Shown: positions 35,715-45,285 of the stretch, one piece after another
How positions within the stretch are numbered: the stretch's first letter is position 1
Layout: every line of letters begins with the position of its first letter
DNA from: Nitrospira sp.
GTDB taxonomy: Bacteria; Nitrospirota; Nitrospiria; Nitrospirales; Nitrospiraceae
NCBI GenBank assembly: GCA_005116965.1
Contig: SWDG01000027.1
Span: forward strand, 285,882 to 349,881
Direction: 5' to 3'
Length of the DNA: 64,000 nt
Position numbers and translations under genes: made by a program
The notes under the pieces: generated by a model
Database searches by the model: none
What the model was told of the DNA's origin: nothing
The model's input: only the letters and a program-made list of their open reading frames with translations

Positions 35715-37547
35715 CTATATCGGGGTATTTGCTTGAAGACGGGGCAGCTCGCCAGATTGTTGCGTGTAGAGGCTGGCGTAGAGCCCCTGGTGGTCCAACA
35801 AGTCCCGGTGTGTGCCCTGTTCGACGAGACGGCCTTGGTCCAGGACCACAATGTGGTCGAATAGTTCCATTCCAACGAAATGGTGGGTAATGACGAGTGT
35901 GGTGCGGTTCTCATGGATACGCGCAATGGTTTCTCGAATATAACTGGCCGATCGATGGTCCAATGACGCAGTGGGCTCGTCCAGAATGAGAATGGAAGGT
36001 TGTTTGACGAGTGCCCGTGCGAGACAGATCCGTTGCCGTTGCCCTCCGGACAGCGTGCTACCGCGTTCTCCGATGATGGTCTGATATCCGTCGGGAAGGC
36101 CCATGATGAATTCATGCGCATTGGCTTCCTGGGCTGCCTCGATGATCTGCTGGTGTGTCGCCTGTTCGATGCCGTAGGCGATATTGTCTGCGATACTGGC
36201 TCGGAATAACATCGTATCTTGGAGGACCACGCCGATGTGTCGGCGAAGTGACTCGCGCTCATAGTCGGCGAGATCGATACGATCGAGCCAGATGGTTCCT
36301 TGCGATGGTTGATAGAGCCGGAGCAACAGGCTGACCAGCGTGGATTTTCCGGCTCCGGATGGGCCGACCAGCGCAACGCGCTGGCCCGGCGCAATCTGAA
36401 AAGAGAGGCTCCGCAGTATCGGATATTCTTTGAGATAGCTGAACGAGACGCGCTCCAATCGAATATCGCCCCGTAGGTGGCGCACTTTAATAGCGTCCGG
36501 GCGGTCATAGATTTCCGGTTCGATGCCAAGTAAATCGGCAATGCGTTGGGCACTGACCATCGCTTTGGAAAATTGGGCCGACAGCTTCGACAGGTCTTTG
36601 ATAGGGCTATAGAGGTTCTTCATATAGCTGACGAAGATGAGCAGGTCGCCCGGTGTCATGCGGGCATTCAGCACCTGCCAGGCTCCGAAAAACACGGTGA
36701 TGGCGGTACTGATTGCCCCGATGATTGAGACGACGCGCGTCACCGCAGCGGTGGTTCTGGCCGTTTGAAGCCCGGTCTGTAAGTGTTTCGTGCTTTCCTG
36801 TTTGAATCGATCTTGTTCAAACCGCTCTCGACCGAATGTTTGGACGACGGAGATGGAGGAGAGGGATTCGCTGAGCTGTGAGGCCATGCGACCATCCTGC
36901 TCCCGCTGATCACGCGTCGTGGCTAAGATTTTCCGATTCAGGATAAAGAGACCGCTGACGAGGATCGGCATCGTGGCGAGAATGATGAGACTGAGCTCCC
37001 AATTGACGATGAACATGACCGTAAACATGCCGATGAACGTGAAGACGTGGCCGGAGACGGCCAACGGAATGTCGGTGAAGGCATTCTTCAAGGTCTGAGT
37101 ATCGCCTGCCAATTTCGTCAACAGTTCCCCGGACCGAGTTTGTGAATGGAACGACAGCGAGAGCCCTTGAACATGGGCGAAGAGATGCTGCCGGATCGTA
37201 AACACCAAGTGGTGGCCGATTTTGCTCGTCACGAACGATTGCGCGTACGAGAGGGCCCCGCTCATGATGGCAATCACGGCAATCGATGCGGCAAGGCCGG
37301 CCAACAGGGTCAATGGCTGGGTGTGATTGAGGGAACTGAGGAAGGCGAGCGATGGAGGAGCCGGCTTCTCCAGCAAGATATGGTCGAGAATGAGTTTGAG
37401 CGGCCATGGCGCCACCAGTTGCATGAGGGTAACACCCAATAGACAGCCTCCGGCCAAGGCTAGGTGTTTCTTGGCTGAGCGTAGATGCGAGACGATGATC
37501 GTTTGAAATCGCGCTCGTCCTCGTAGGTGGATCTCGGTCTGCATCAT
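35715..37547 (-). CDS. ABC exporter (MsbA-like, fused membrane and ATPase domains)
   Basis: 610 aa. Six-helix transmembrane domain in residues about 25-320, then an ATPase with Walker A GPSGAGKST at about 395-403, signature LSGGQRQRICLARAL at about 501 and Walker B ILILDEPTASLD at about 524. This is a half-size exporter that works as a dimer. Start overlaps the stop of the upstream fusion gene (ATGA), and the AlgE-like porin follows 66 bases later. A role in exporting the locus polysaccharide or a lipid-linked precursor is likely. Confidence 0.9.
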   Translation of the reverse strand: MMQTEIHLRGRARFQTIIVSHLRSAKKHLALAGGCLLGVTLMQLVAPWPLKLILDHILLEKPAPPSLAFLSSLNHTQPLTLLAGLAASIAVIAIMSGALSYAQSFVTSKIGHHLVFTIRQHLFAHVQGLSLSFHSQTRSGELLTKLAGDTQTLKNAFTDIPLAVSGHVFTFIGMFTVMFIVNWELSLIILATMPILVSGLFILNRKILATTRDQREQDGRMASQLSESLSSISVVQTFGRERFEQDRFKQESTKHLQTGLQTARTTAAVTRVVSIIGAISTAITVFFGAWQVLNARMTPGDLLIFVSYMKNLYSPIKDLSKLSAQFSKAMVSAQRIADLLGIEPEIYDRPDAIKVRHLRGDIRLERVSFSYLKEYPILRSLSFQIAPGQRVALVGPSGAGKSTLVSLLLRLYQPSQGTIWLDRIDLADYERESLRRHIGVVLQDTMLFRASIADNIAYGIEQATHQQIIEAAQEANAHEFIMGLPDGYQTIIGERGSTLSGGQRQRICLARALVKQPSILILDEPTASLDHRSASYIRETIARIHENRTTLVITHHFVGMELFDHIVVLDQGRLVEQGTHRDLLDHQGLYASLYTQQSGELPRLQANTPI

Positions 37548-39580
37548 CGTGGCGTCAGCTGTGATTCCTGTGAGAGCGGGAGCACCGTACGAAACGTATG
37601 GAACCGCACCACGGAGTGGCGGGTCAGCTCGCAGAGTAGCTGATCGAGAAATCTGAAGGCGTCTTTCGTCATGACCTTATGATGGAGCAATAACCCGACG
37701 AGGGGAAGTGCTTCCAACTGCCCAATCAATGTATGGACGATGTCATCCGGGGATTTCATACGGGCTCCTTCTTTCCAAGAGTAGAGATCCAGCGTTGTCG
37801 AAATCTCCCTGAACCGGTACTCGTCAAGACGATCCTTCCCTCGGTCCTTGGACAGCACCTGAAAGCCGAGCTCCTCAAGGGCTCGATAGGTGTCCGTGGT
37901 GCAGCGGTTCCACGGTGGTGTAAAGGCTGGATAAAACAGCTCCTCAAACGTGGATTCAAGAATGGCTTTCCCCTGTGCGATGTCGGTCAGTTGTTGGGTG
38001 AATGAACGGGAAGGGCCGAACTCGCATTTGCGTCCTTCCGGCTCGTGGTTACTGTGCATCCACCCATGTTGGTTGAGGCTCAATAGCGCATGGTCGGCTC
38101 GAAGCGTATTCTTGAGGACGGCCGTCCCGGCCGCCGTCAGCCGGCCTGGAATGATTTCCAGGTTCATCGGCACGCTTCGCGCCAGGGCAAGATCAAGAAG
38201 CTGCTTCAAGGAGTCCTCATCCTCATCAACATCATCATCTCGGAGAAAAAGGTGCAAATCATGTCTTTCTGCCTCTTTAGCATCGAGGAATTGTCGTAAG
38301 GTCATGAGCCATTGGTCCGATTGATGGCTGGATACGGTAGTCGACATGGTATCGGGAGCAAGGGGGCGCATCCGCGTCTGTGCGGCAAGCCGTTCAATGG
38401 TGGCCGCCGCATGTGTCCCGCCGTCGGTATTGATGGAATGCTGGCCAGGGTGGGGCATCGTCAAAGACGCCGCGATCTTTGCAGCCAGCCGATCTGGAGT
38501 CAGGTCTTCCGGCTCCAAGACGGTGAGCTGCCCACGTGTCTCGAGTTTTTTGGCGCGAATGGTTTGCTCGTCATTCTTGTGGCCGGTAAAGGGCAGGACC
38601 AACGCCCTGGTGCCGGTCTTCAAGACATTCATGCAAGTGTTATAACCCGCCATTGAGATGGAGAGTACAGCCTGTTGCATGAGAGCCTGGAACGTCGGAG
38701 TAAATCGCTGGACCTCAATGTGTGGGTGTTGGCTTGCAAGACGGCGGAGTGCTTCATACTGCTGGCCTGGCATGTACGGGCCGGTGAAGACAGCTAGGCG
38801 GTGAGGAAATGTCAACAGGGACGACGCCTGTACGGTGTTGTCTAGCAGCTCATAGCCCACGCGTCCTCCACCGACGCTTGCGAGAATCAACGGAATCTGT
38901 TGGGGTAATGGTGTCAGTGCTCCAACAGGTAGATCGGACTCTGTTTCAGAGTCCTGGGTCACGAAGCCAGTGTACTGCACGTCACAGCGGAGATCCTGGC
39001 AGCGTGAAAAGGTCTCATCCAACGTCTGAAAGGTCGGGTCAGAGTGGATCAGGAGCAGATCAAAGTACTGGTTCATGATACTGACCACCCAGTCTTCATG
39101 GCGAATCTGATCCGACTTCGTGACCAAGATGTCCCGTAAGCTGCACACCACTCGTGTCGAGCCTCCTGCAAGACGGATGTGAGCCAGCAACGGCAGTAAC
39201 TCGAACGCGAACCGCTTTCGCCCAAACGGAAATAGCTCGATGAGCAAGACGTCGGGGCGAATCGCGTCATAGAGTTCCATTAGGCGATGTTTCCTCACCT
39301 GTTGGACCTGTTCGAGTGTCGTGCCGTGGCCGTGAACTTTCAGCTCTTGGAACTCACTATCGGAACTGATCGACGGCAAGTTTTCCATGCTGACCCACGG
39401 TGGAACCTCCACGCCGGAGAGGGATTCACCCCCATTGATAAACGTGACCGCGCACTGTTTGAGTGCGCGCGCGATTGCCATGCTTCTGATGAGATGGCCC
39501 ATGCCAAGGACATGCTGGCAATAGATGAGGACGCGTGGTTGCTCCACGGCCGTTGTCTTGGGAAGCACCTCGTCGTTCAT
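37544..39580 (-). CDS. glycosyltransferase-polysaccharide deacetylase fusion
   Basis: 678 aa from the ATG at 39580; the open frame extends further, but that ATG overlaps the upstream stop. Residues 1 to about 390 form an MurG-like GT-B enzyme: GMGHLIRSMAIARALKQ, LILASVGGGRVGYELLD and AGYNTCMNVLKTGTRALV. Residues about 420-660 look like a deacetylase-fold (NodB-like or related) domain: LFLRDDDVDEDEDSLK and FTPPWNRCTTDTYRALEELGF with Asp-rich and His-containing motifs. The fusion suggests coupled sugar addition and N-deacetylation. Metal-site residues cannot be fixed by eye. Confidence 0.75.
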   Translation of the reverse strand: MNDEVLPKTTAVEQPRVLIYCQHVLGMGHLIRSMAIARALKQCAVTFINGGESLSGVEVPPWVSMENLPSISSDSEFQELKVHGHGTTLEQVQQVRKHRLMELYDAIRPDVLLIELFPFGRKRFAFELLPLLAHIRLAGGSTRVVCSLRDILVTKSDQIRHEDWVVSIMNQYFDLLLIHSDPTFQTLDETFSRCQDLRCDVQYTGFVTQDSETESDLPVGALTPLPQQIPLILASVGGGRVGYELLDNTVQASSLLTFPHRLAVFTGPYMPGQQYEALRRLASQHPHIEVQRFTPTFQALMQQAVLSISMAGYNTCMNVLKTGTRALVLPFTGHKNDEQTIRAKKLETRGQLTVLEPEDLTPDRLAAKIAASLTMPHPGQHSINTDGGTHAAATIERLAAQTRMRPLAPDTMSTTVSSHQSDQWLMTLRQFLDAKEAERHDLHLFLRDDDVDEDEDSLKQLLDLALARSVPMNLEIIPGRLTAAGTAVLKNTLRADHALLSLNQHGWMHSNHEPEGRKCEFGPSRSFTQQLTDIAQGKAILESTFEELFYPAFTPPWNRCTTDTYRALEELGFQVLSKDRGKDRLDEYRFREISTTLDLYSWKEGARMKSPDDIVHTLIGQLEALPLVGLLLHHKVMTKDAFRFLDQLLCELTRHSVVRFHTFRTVLPLSQESQLTPR

Positions 39581-40983
39581 ACAGGGAGTCCTCTCTGGGC
39601 CAGTCGCATCATCCCTACAACGATGTCCTCGAAACTTGGCGCAAATCGCAGGAAATGCCGGTAGGCCTTGTTCACTAGTTGCAGGCGAATATGCCACGCC
39701 AACCGTTCGGATAGTAGCTCCCAGGTCACCAGTTTCTTGTAGTGATGGCACAGTTCCGTCGAGATGAGCCTCGAGAATTCTTGATCGGCGAGACGGACGT
39801 GAAGGTCCACGATAAAGTTTGCCAAGTCTTGTAAGGGGTCGCCGACGATGAGTTCGTCGAGGTCACAAAAAATGAGTGTCCCTTCGGCAGCAAGGAGCTG
39901 ATCAATATGGAAATCCCAATGGATGGGGCAAAATGGGACAGCTGATGGAGCAGGGGCTGTCCGCGTAAGGGTATCACCTATCGCACTGATCATATCCGAG
40001 TGCTGTGGAAGTGCATCGGAGAGTTTCCTCAGTTTCTTGCGGATCTCGACCAGATGGTCCTCCGGCAAATGGGCTGCGAGGCCAGCGACGTTGCTGGTGT
40101 GTAGTGAGGAGAGGCCTTGGGCGACGGCTGCCATGTAGTGTTTGTAATTGGAGGTGTCCAGTACTTGGAGAAGCGGCGTGCCTGGCACTCCATGCTGCCA
40201 CACGGTATTGATCTCAGGGCTGTAGCCAAGAGGCTGGGCAATGCCCATTGCCGCTGGATCAGCCAGGGATCGGTCCCAGAAAAACTGTAGGCGCTCATAG
40301 AGGGTTTGCCCCTGTGAGTCGCAAAACGTTTTTCCAAACAGTTCGTCGGTCCGATCCTGCGTCGCGTCATAGAGGGTGTACCGATTGGTGCAACGAATCT
40401 CTGGTCGATAATTCACTACTTGCTGCGCCAAGACCTGAGGGGTGCCCTGTATGCCAATCTGCTTCAGGCCTTCTGATGGGAGATGCTGCTCGATAGCCAC
40501 GAGATCGACAAGATGGCGCAAATGAGGGAGGGCCGGATCGTGTGGAAATCTCCAGAGGATCAGATCGTACTCCGGCATATGGGTCACGGCGTATCGGAAT
40601 TCCATGTCAGACATTCCACTGGGAGTCAGCAGGCGAAAGACCTCCCTGCTGTTACCACGGAGAAATACCTTGGCGTAGAAGATGCGCTGAGAGGCTTGCC
40701 CAGTTGATCCCTCCCTCATCGTGAGGCGATAGCAGGCCGAGAGTGTAGACTTACCCTTGCTGGCCGGTTTGAGGTACGTTTTCAGTTTTGCATCGAGGAT
40801 GACGCAGTCGCTGATTTCATGCGTACCAGTGGAGAGCTCTGGGACACAGGAGCGAAGGATTTGAACAGCGCCTATGGGAGTCGTGAATCGTTGAAAGGTT
40901 CGACGCATGCTCGCCCAATCGGTAGCGACCGATGGTTGGGAAACCTGGTCAATATTCAACGGACTGTGGGTGGTAGACATCAT
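39577..40983 (-). CDS. APH-fold phosphotransferase paralogue 1 (altered catalytic loop)
   Basis: 468 aa. Aminoglycoside/choline-kinase-like fold, recognised by HWDFHIDQLLAAEGTL (catalytic Asp) and FCDLDELIVGDPLQDLANFIV. In the usual loop HGDxxxxN this protein has Trp for Gly and Gln for the metal-binding Asn, so activity may be reduced or changed. It is clearly paralogous to the kinases at 43200-44636 and 45282-46775 (shared AQPLGY-like, GVPGTPL-like and LHTS-like segments). It overlaps neighbours by four bases on both sides. Substrate not known; sugar-1-kinases exist in this fold. Confidence 0.75.
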   Translation of the reverse strand: MMSTTHSPLNIDQVSQPSVATDWASMRRTFQRFTTPIGAVQILRSCVPELSTGTHEISDCVILDAKLKTYLKPASKGKSTLSACYRLTMREGSTGQASQRIFYAKVFLRGNSREVFRLLTPSGMSDMEFRYAVTHMPEYDLILWRFPHDPALPHLRHLVDLVAIEQHLPSEGLKQIGIQGTPQVLAQQVVNYRPEIRCTNRYTLYDATQDRTDELFGKTFCDSQGQTLYERLQFFWDRSLADPAAMGIAQPLGYSPEINTVWQHGVPGTPLLQVLDTSNYKHYMAAVAQGLSSLHTSNVAGLAAHLPEDHLVEIRKKLRKLSDALPQHSDMISAIGDTLTRTAPAPSAVPFCPIHWDFHIDQLLAAEGTLIFCDLDELIVGDPLQDLANFIVDLHVRLADQEFSRLISTELCHHYKKLVTWELLSERLAWHIRLQLVNKAYRHFLRFAPSFEDIVVGMMRLAQRGLPV

Positions 40984-42131
40984 CCATGCCCCACGAATGC
41001 CAGGATGTTTGTGAGTACGCGGTCGGCATCGAAATAGGTTTCAGCGATGTCTCGAGCCGCACGACAATGGCCCAGATAATCCCTGTTGATGTCCTCGATG
41101 CCCGCAAGTGCCTCATCCATCGTGCGGAATGTGAGCAGCCCCTTGCCTGTCGGCAGGTGCGATTCAATGCCGGTTGATTGGACAAGCACTGGTCTCCCAG
41201 ACGCTAAGTAGAGAGCGCTTCGGTCGCTGAACCAGCCGACCGAAAATTCGACGACGCGATGATGTGCCACGCTGAATTCTGCACGGGAGTGTGAAATATA
41301 CTTTCTGTAATCCGCCAGCGTGCGAAACATCCTGGGGTCCGTCAGCCGCCAGCCGTTCCGTCGAAACATCTCACCATCGACTTCATCGCGGGGTTGAATC
41401 CGCAGCGCGATTTCCAGCTCCTGCGCAGTATTCTTCGGGAGGTCGATAAACTTGAGCCAACTATCAGATTTTTCACCCGAATCCGTTCCTTGCCACTGGA
41501 AGGTGGTTCGTCCCTTCCAACTGGAGATGGTCGTGAATCGCGTGCTCTCATGATCCAGACAAGTCGGCCACAGTGGGAGAACCACGGGACGTAGGATCGG
41601 ATGCCAGTGACGGTTTCCTGTCGGTAGGCGACAGGCGTCCGTTCCGATATTGAGACCCAAGGTGAACAGGTGATCGTAGTGATCCAACGCCTCGTACTCG
41701 CCGCCACGTTGTTGAAGGAAAACCTGCGTATTACCGGGATTGCCATCGATGTAAAGCCGACATCTCGGATTCGAAAAAATTCCTTCAGCCTTATGCATTT
41801 CGCCGCTTCTCGTCAGCAACACGTCACACCGCTTGGCAACGTTGACTGCTTCGGCGAACGGCATGCCGTGCGTGGCCTCTCCATTCCTGTAAATTAAGCA
41901 ACAACGCGGCCACATGCTGTACTCCCTCATCACGGCTTCGAAGTGCTGTCGGCCATTCCACTGAGCGAAAGGAACTGGTTGATTGGCTGAGTCTGTACAG
42001 CGTCCACGGCCCACATGCTCCATCACGTACACTTCATGGCCGAGTCGTTGCAGACCAACTGGATAGGCCATAATGCTGTCGATATGACCCGCAGTGGCAT
42101 TGGCTATTTTCCCTGTACAGATGATCAACAT
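40980..42131 (-). CDS. glycosyltransferase (GT-B, family-1-like)
   Basis: 383 aa. N-terminal Rossmann-like start (MLIICTGKIANATAGHIDSI) and a C-terminal domain with VVEFSVGWFSDRSALYLASG, RPVLVQSTGIESHLPTG and an end helix, in the manner of GT-B transferases. Its stop overlaps the start of the APH-like gene by four bases. A gap of 97 bases separates it from the next cluster gene upstream. The sugar donor cannot be named. Confidence 0.7.
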   Translation of the reverse strand: MLIICTGKIANATAGHIDSIMAYPVGLQRLGHEVYVMEHVGRGRCTDSANQPVPFAQWNGRQHFEAVMREYSMWPRCCLIYRNGEATHGMPFAEAVNVAKRCDVLLTRSGEMHKAEGIFSNPRCRLYIDGNPGNTQVFLQQRGGEYEALDHYDHLFTLGLNIGTDACRLPTGNRHWHPILRPVVLPLWPTCLDHESTRFTTISSWKGRTTFQWQGTDSGEKSDSWLKFIDLPKNTAQELEIALRIQPRDEVDGEMFRRNGWRLTDPRMFRTLADYRKYISHSRAEFSVAHHRVVEFSVGWFSDRSALYLASGRPVLVQSTGIESHLPTGKGLLTFRTMDEALAGIEDINRDYLGHCRAARDIAETYFDADRVLTNILAFVGHG

Positions 42132-42228
42132 GTACTCAGCGTCCTATCCATGCACATTGGATCGTCGTTTCGACGGACTGTTTGTACATTGTTCTCGACT
42201 TGCTCTTCCCACATCGAACTACTGATCC

Positions 42229-43206
42229 TCACTGCGTGTAGAAGCGGAGGAATTTGTCCCGGACGGCCGGCGCGAGGGACGCTTCCAACTTCTTCCGCGC
42301 GGCCTGTCCCACACGCTTCCGCAGCGCCGGATCGGCTTTGAGGGTCCGGAGGATCTCGACGGCCTCCACGTCGGTATCGAAGAGGAAGCCGTCGACTCGG
42401 TCTTCGATGTACTCGCTGTAGCCACCCCTCCTGTGGCAGACGACGGGCAGTCCGCAGGCCATGGCTTCAGAGACGACCCTGCCGCTGGGCTCGAAATACT
42501 TCTCCGACGTGCGGTAGAAGAAACAATCCAGGCTCTTCAGAAATACATCCGGCTCCTGCCAGCCGGATGGGAGTAAGGTCACCTCTGGTACATCTTCGAG
42601 CTCGCCGGCAAGACATCGGCCCCCCATGATCTTCACACTACCGCCTTCCGAGACAAGGCGGCGGTAGATCCCGACGTCGTCAGGGTGGTGTTTTTTGGAG
42701 TTGTCCCTGCTCAGCCGGCCGATTATGAAGTGCCCGTTTGGTCCATCGCCGCGCTCGCATGCGGCCGGCGCGAACCGTTGCAGATCTATCGGAGACATCT
42801 CGACAGGTCCCGAGAGGCTGCAGGCATCCATAAGCCACCGTGCCGCGAAGACGATCTCCACCTTCGGCTTCCCGAAGCACTGCAGTGTATGCAGGCGGTC
42901 TTGGAGCTGGTCAAGTCGCGATGTGTTGTAGATCAGAATGGTGCGCGTCGGCCGAGCCAGGTCAATCCAGGGCCCGAGCTCGTGATAGACGCCGACGATG
43001 ATGAAGGTGCCGGTCATCGGAAAAGACTTGCTCGAGAGGTCGATTCTGCGCATCGGATAGTCCGAGAAGCGGGGATTCGGCTCCGAAGAGCTCCAGAGCT
43101 GGACGTCGCAGTGCTTGGAGAGTTCTTCGAATAGTCTCAGAGTCCGCCACTCGCTGCCGCCCGACGCGTTCCCCATCGGATTGATCAGATGGACCTGTTT
43201 CACCAT
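42229..43206 (-). CDS. family-4 glycosyltransferase
   Basis: 325 aa from the ATG at 43206 (GGAGG seven to eight bases upstream; longer open frame is out of context). GT4 features: NASGGSEWRTLRLFEEL at the start, IIGRLSRDNSKKHHPDD, and the donor-site motif SGRVVSEAMACGLPVVCH with following GGYSEYIED. Base use is richer in G and C than in the flanking genes. Its start overlaps the end of the kinase at 43200. Confidence 0.87.
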   Translation of the reverse strand: MVKQVHLINPMGNASGGSEWRTLRLFEELSKHCDVQLWSSSEPNPRFSDYPMRRIDLSSKSFPMTGTFIIVGVYHELGPWIDLARPTRTILIYNTSRLDQLQDRLHTLQCFGKPKVEIVFAARWLMDACSLSGPVEMSPIDLQRFAPAACERGDGPNGHFIIGRLSRDNSKKHHPDDVGIYRRLVSEGGSVKIMGGRCLAGELEDVPEVTLLPSGWQEPDVFLKSLDCFFYRTSEKYFEPSGRVVSEAMACGLPVVCHRRGGYSEYIEDRVDGFLFDTDVEAVEILRTLKADPALRKRVGQAARKKLEASLAPAVRDKFLRFYTQ

Positions 43207-44636
43207 GAGCTTCGCCTCCACGCGGCAGTCGGAGTCCCGACTCCGCTCAGCGCGCATTTCGATGCGAGCCTCGTTGCGTTGCTGGCCAGATCCAAGATTC
43301 GCTGGACCTCCTGTTCGGTCCCGGCCGCTTGTTGGAAGTAGGCCCGATAGGCCTTGTTGAGGAACTGGACGCGCAGATGCCAAGCAAGGCGCTCGGCCGG
43401 CACCTCCCACTCGACCACGCGCTGATATGACGTGAGAAAGGTAGAACCCATCGCGTCCAGGAGCGTCGGAGAGAAGTCGTAGAAATGCAGATACACGATG
43501 AAATTTGCCACGTCCCGCGTCGGATCCCCTTGCACACAGTCGTCGAAATCGAAGAACGCCACCCGGTCATCTTGGGCCAGCAGGTTGCCGAACTGAAAAT
43601 CTCCGTGGATGAGCGTGTGGTCGGCTGAAGCGACTGAGGGCGCGTCGGTCTCCAGACGCCGGAGCAGGGCCTGCAGCGGCGCCGTCAACAGGGGGATGGC
43701 TTGCCCCAGCTTGAGCGATTTCTTTCGGGACTCGACGAGATGGTCATCGATGGTCACCGTACGCGAGCTGGCCAGGCGGCTCTTGTGGAGCGTTGCGAGA
43801 CCCGTCGCCGCTGAAGCGAGATAGTGTTCGAAATTGGTCTCGTCGATGACACGAGCCAACGGGACGCCGACGAGGGCCTGTTGCCAGATGGTTTTGACGG
43901 TTTCCGTGTAGGCGAGCGGCTGAGCCACCGTGATGCTCCCGGGATCTTGGCGCGATGTGTGCCAGAAGTGCATCACCCGCTCGTAAATCTCCTTCCCCTC
44001 CTCGCCCTTGAAGGTTTTGCCGTAGAGGGTGAGCTCGTGCGGAGTCCCGGCCGTTTGCCATCGCAAGTCGTAGCGTGTGGTGCAGCTTTTCTCCGGCAGG
44101 TAGTGAGCCACTCTATTGGTGAGATCAGTGAGTCCGCCTGGTCCGGGCACGCTGTTCGGCAGAAGCTCCCAGGGTAGGTGGGGCCGGACTCTCTCGGCAT
44201 CAATCACCTCCGGCAGATGCGTGAGCACCGGGTCGTGTGGGAACCTCCAGACGATGGCGTCGAGCTCCGGGACGTGAATCGGGAATGTTCCCGGACCTGG
44301 GCCGGTGCGGCTTGAGTCGGCCAGTTTCTCCCATTCGTTCTGGCTGCGCCCACCGAGATAGGCCTTGACGTAAAAGAGGGCCTCGTGCCGGTCCTCTCGA
44401 CGGCTGGGCACGTCGAGTCGGTAACAGACGGACAGTGAAGATTTGAGCTGCGACTGCGCCTTCAAATGCTTGTAGCGCACATAGACGATGGCGCAGGCGG
44501 TTGGACGGTCCTGGCCGTCGAAGCCCGCAGCGAGTCGCTGCCACAAGAGGTCCCCCATGGCCTTTGCGTCGGTGAATCGTGCGAAGGCTGCGATGGGCAC
44601 GTTCGCTATTTCGTTATTCTGACTGATCATCGTCAT
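43200..44636 (-). CDS. APH-fold phosphotransferase paralogue 2
   Basis: 478 aa from the ATG at 44636, seven bases before the upstream stop codon begins. Canonical kinase loop IHGDFQFGNLLAQDD followed by the FFDFDDCVQGDPTRDVANFIV metal site. Regions of similarity to the kinases at 39577 and 45282 are strong (WRFPHDPVLTHLPE, IWQQALVGVPLARV, LATLHKS). With the next glycosyltransferase it forms a pair richer in G+C than the rest of the cluster. Confidence 0.8.
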   Translation of the reverse strand: MTMISQNNEIANVPIAAFARFTDAKAMGDLLWQRLAAGFDGQDRPTACAIVYVRYKHLKAQSQLKSSLSVCYRLDVPSRREDRHEALFYVKAYLGGRSQNEWEKLADSSRTGPGPGTFPIHVPELDAIVWRFPHDPVLTHLPEVIDAERVRPHLPWELLPNSVPGPGGLTDLTNRVAHYLPEKSCTTRYDLRWQTAGTPHELTLYGKTFKGEEGKEIYERVMHFWHTSRQDPGSITVAQPLAYTETVKTIWQQALVGVPLARVIDETNFEHYLASAATGLATLHKSRLASSRTVTIDDHLVESRKKSLKLGQAIPLLTAPLQALLRRLETDAPSVASADHTLIHGDFQFGNLLAQDDRVAFFDFDDCVQGDPTRDVANFIVYLHFYDFSPTLLDAMGSTFLTSYQRVVEWEVPAERLAWHLRVQFLNKAYRAYFQQAAGTEQEVQRILDLASNATRLASKCALSGVGTPTAAWRRSSW

Positions 44637-44640
44637 GGTT

Positions 44641-45285
44641 CTACACTCTGGACAGCACTCCGGTCTGCTTGCCACCAAGGGCGATCGTGGTCAGCTCTGG
44701 ATGACTGCCGGTGATGATGCGATAAACGCACTGACTCTTGAGTGTCACGTGCGGCCACTGCTCTTCTGGTTGATGCATCAACATGCCGAACAGTGCCCGG
44801 TTTGTATTGCGATGCCCCACGATGAGGATCGTCCCACCGGCTTCATGAACAAGAATATCTTTCAGTACCTGTTTCACCCGTTCCGCCAGATCAATGAACC
44901 GTTCTCCGCCTGGAATCCGATAGGTGCGCTTGTCGTGCTTGCGCGCATCCCACAAGGCACGGGCTTCTGGATCCCGTGCATCACGAAACCGGCCTTCCAG
45001 CACGCCAAAATGCAGCTCGTTCAAGGCGGCCTGCCTCTGGATAGGGAGGCCATGGATCGCAGCAATCGGTCGGGCTGTTTCAATGGTTCGCTTGAGGGCG
45101 CTGGTATAAATTCCTGTAAAACGGATCTCGCAAAACTGGTCTGCCAGCAGGTGACTGTGACGAATACCTGTTAGGGAAAGCGGTGTGTCAAATTGGCCAG
45201 AAACTCGTTTTTCTAAGTTCAACTGACTTTCGCCGTGGCGAATCAGGTAGATCGTGGTTGGTCGAGATGTTGGCTGGCTCGTCAC
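44641..45285 (-). CDS. histidine phosphatase (phosphoglycerate-mutase-like)
   Basis: 214 aa from a GTG whose TGA overlap ties it to the preceding kinase stop. Catalytic motif LIRHGES with His17, later ELHFGVLEGRFRD carrying the conserved Glu, and IVGHRNTNRALFG with the second His near 163. This is the cofactor-independent branched histidine acid-phosphatase type rather than a glycolytic mutase. Its place between two kinases suggests removal of phosphate from a sugar intermediate. Confidence 0.88.
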   Translation of the reverse strand: MTSQPTSRPTTIYLIRHGESQLNLEKRVSGQFDTPLSLTGIRHSHLLADQFCEIRFTGIYTSALKRTIETARPIAAIHGLPIQRQAALNELHFGVLEGRFRDARDPEARALWDARKHDKRTYRIPGGERFIDLAERVKQVLKDILVHEAGGTILIVGHRNTNRALFGMLMHQPEEQWPHVTLKSQCVYRIITGSHPELTTIALGGKQTGVLSRV

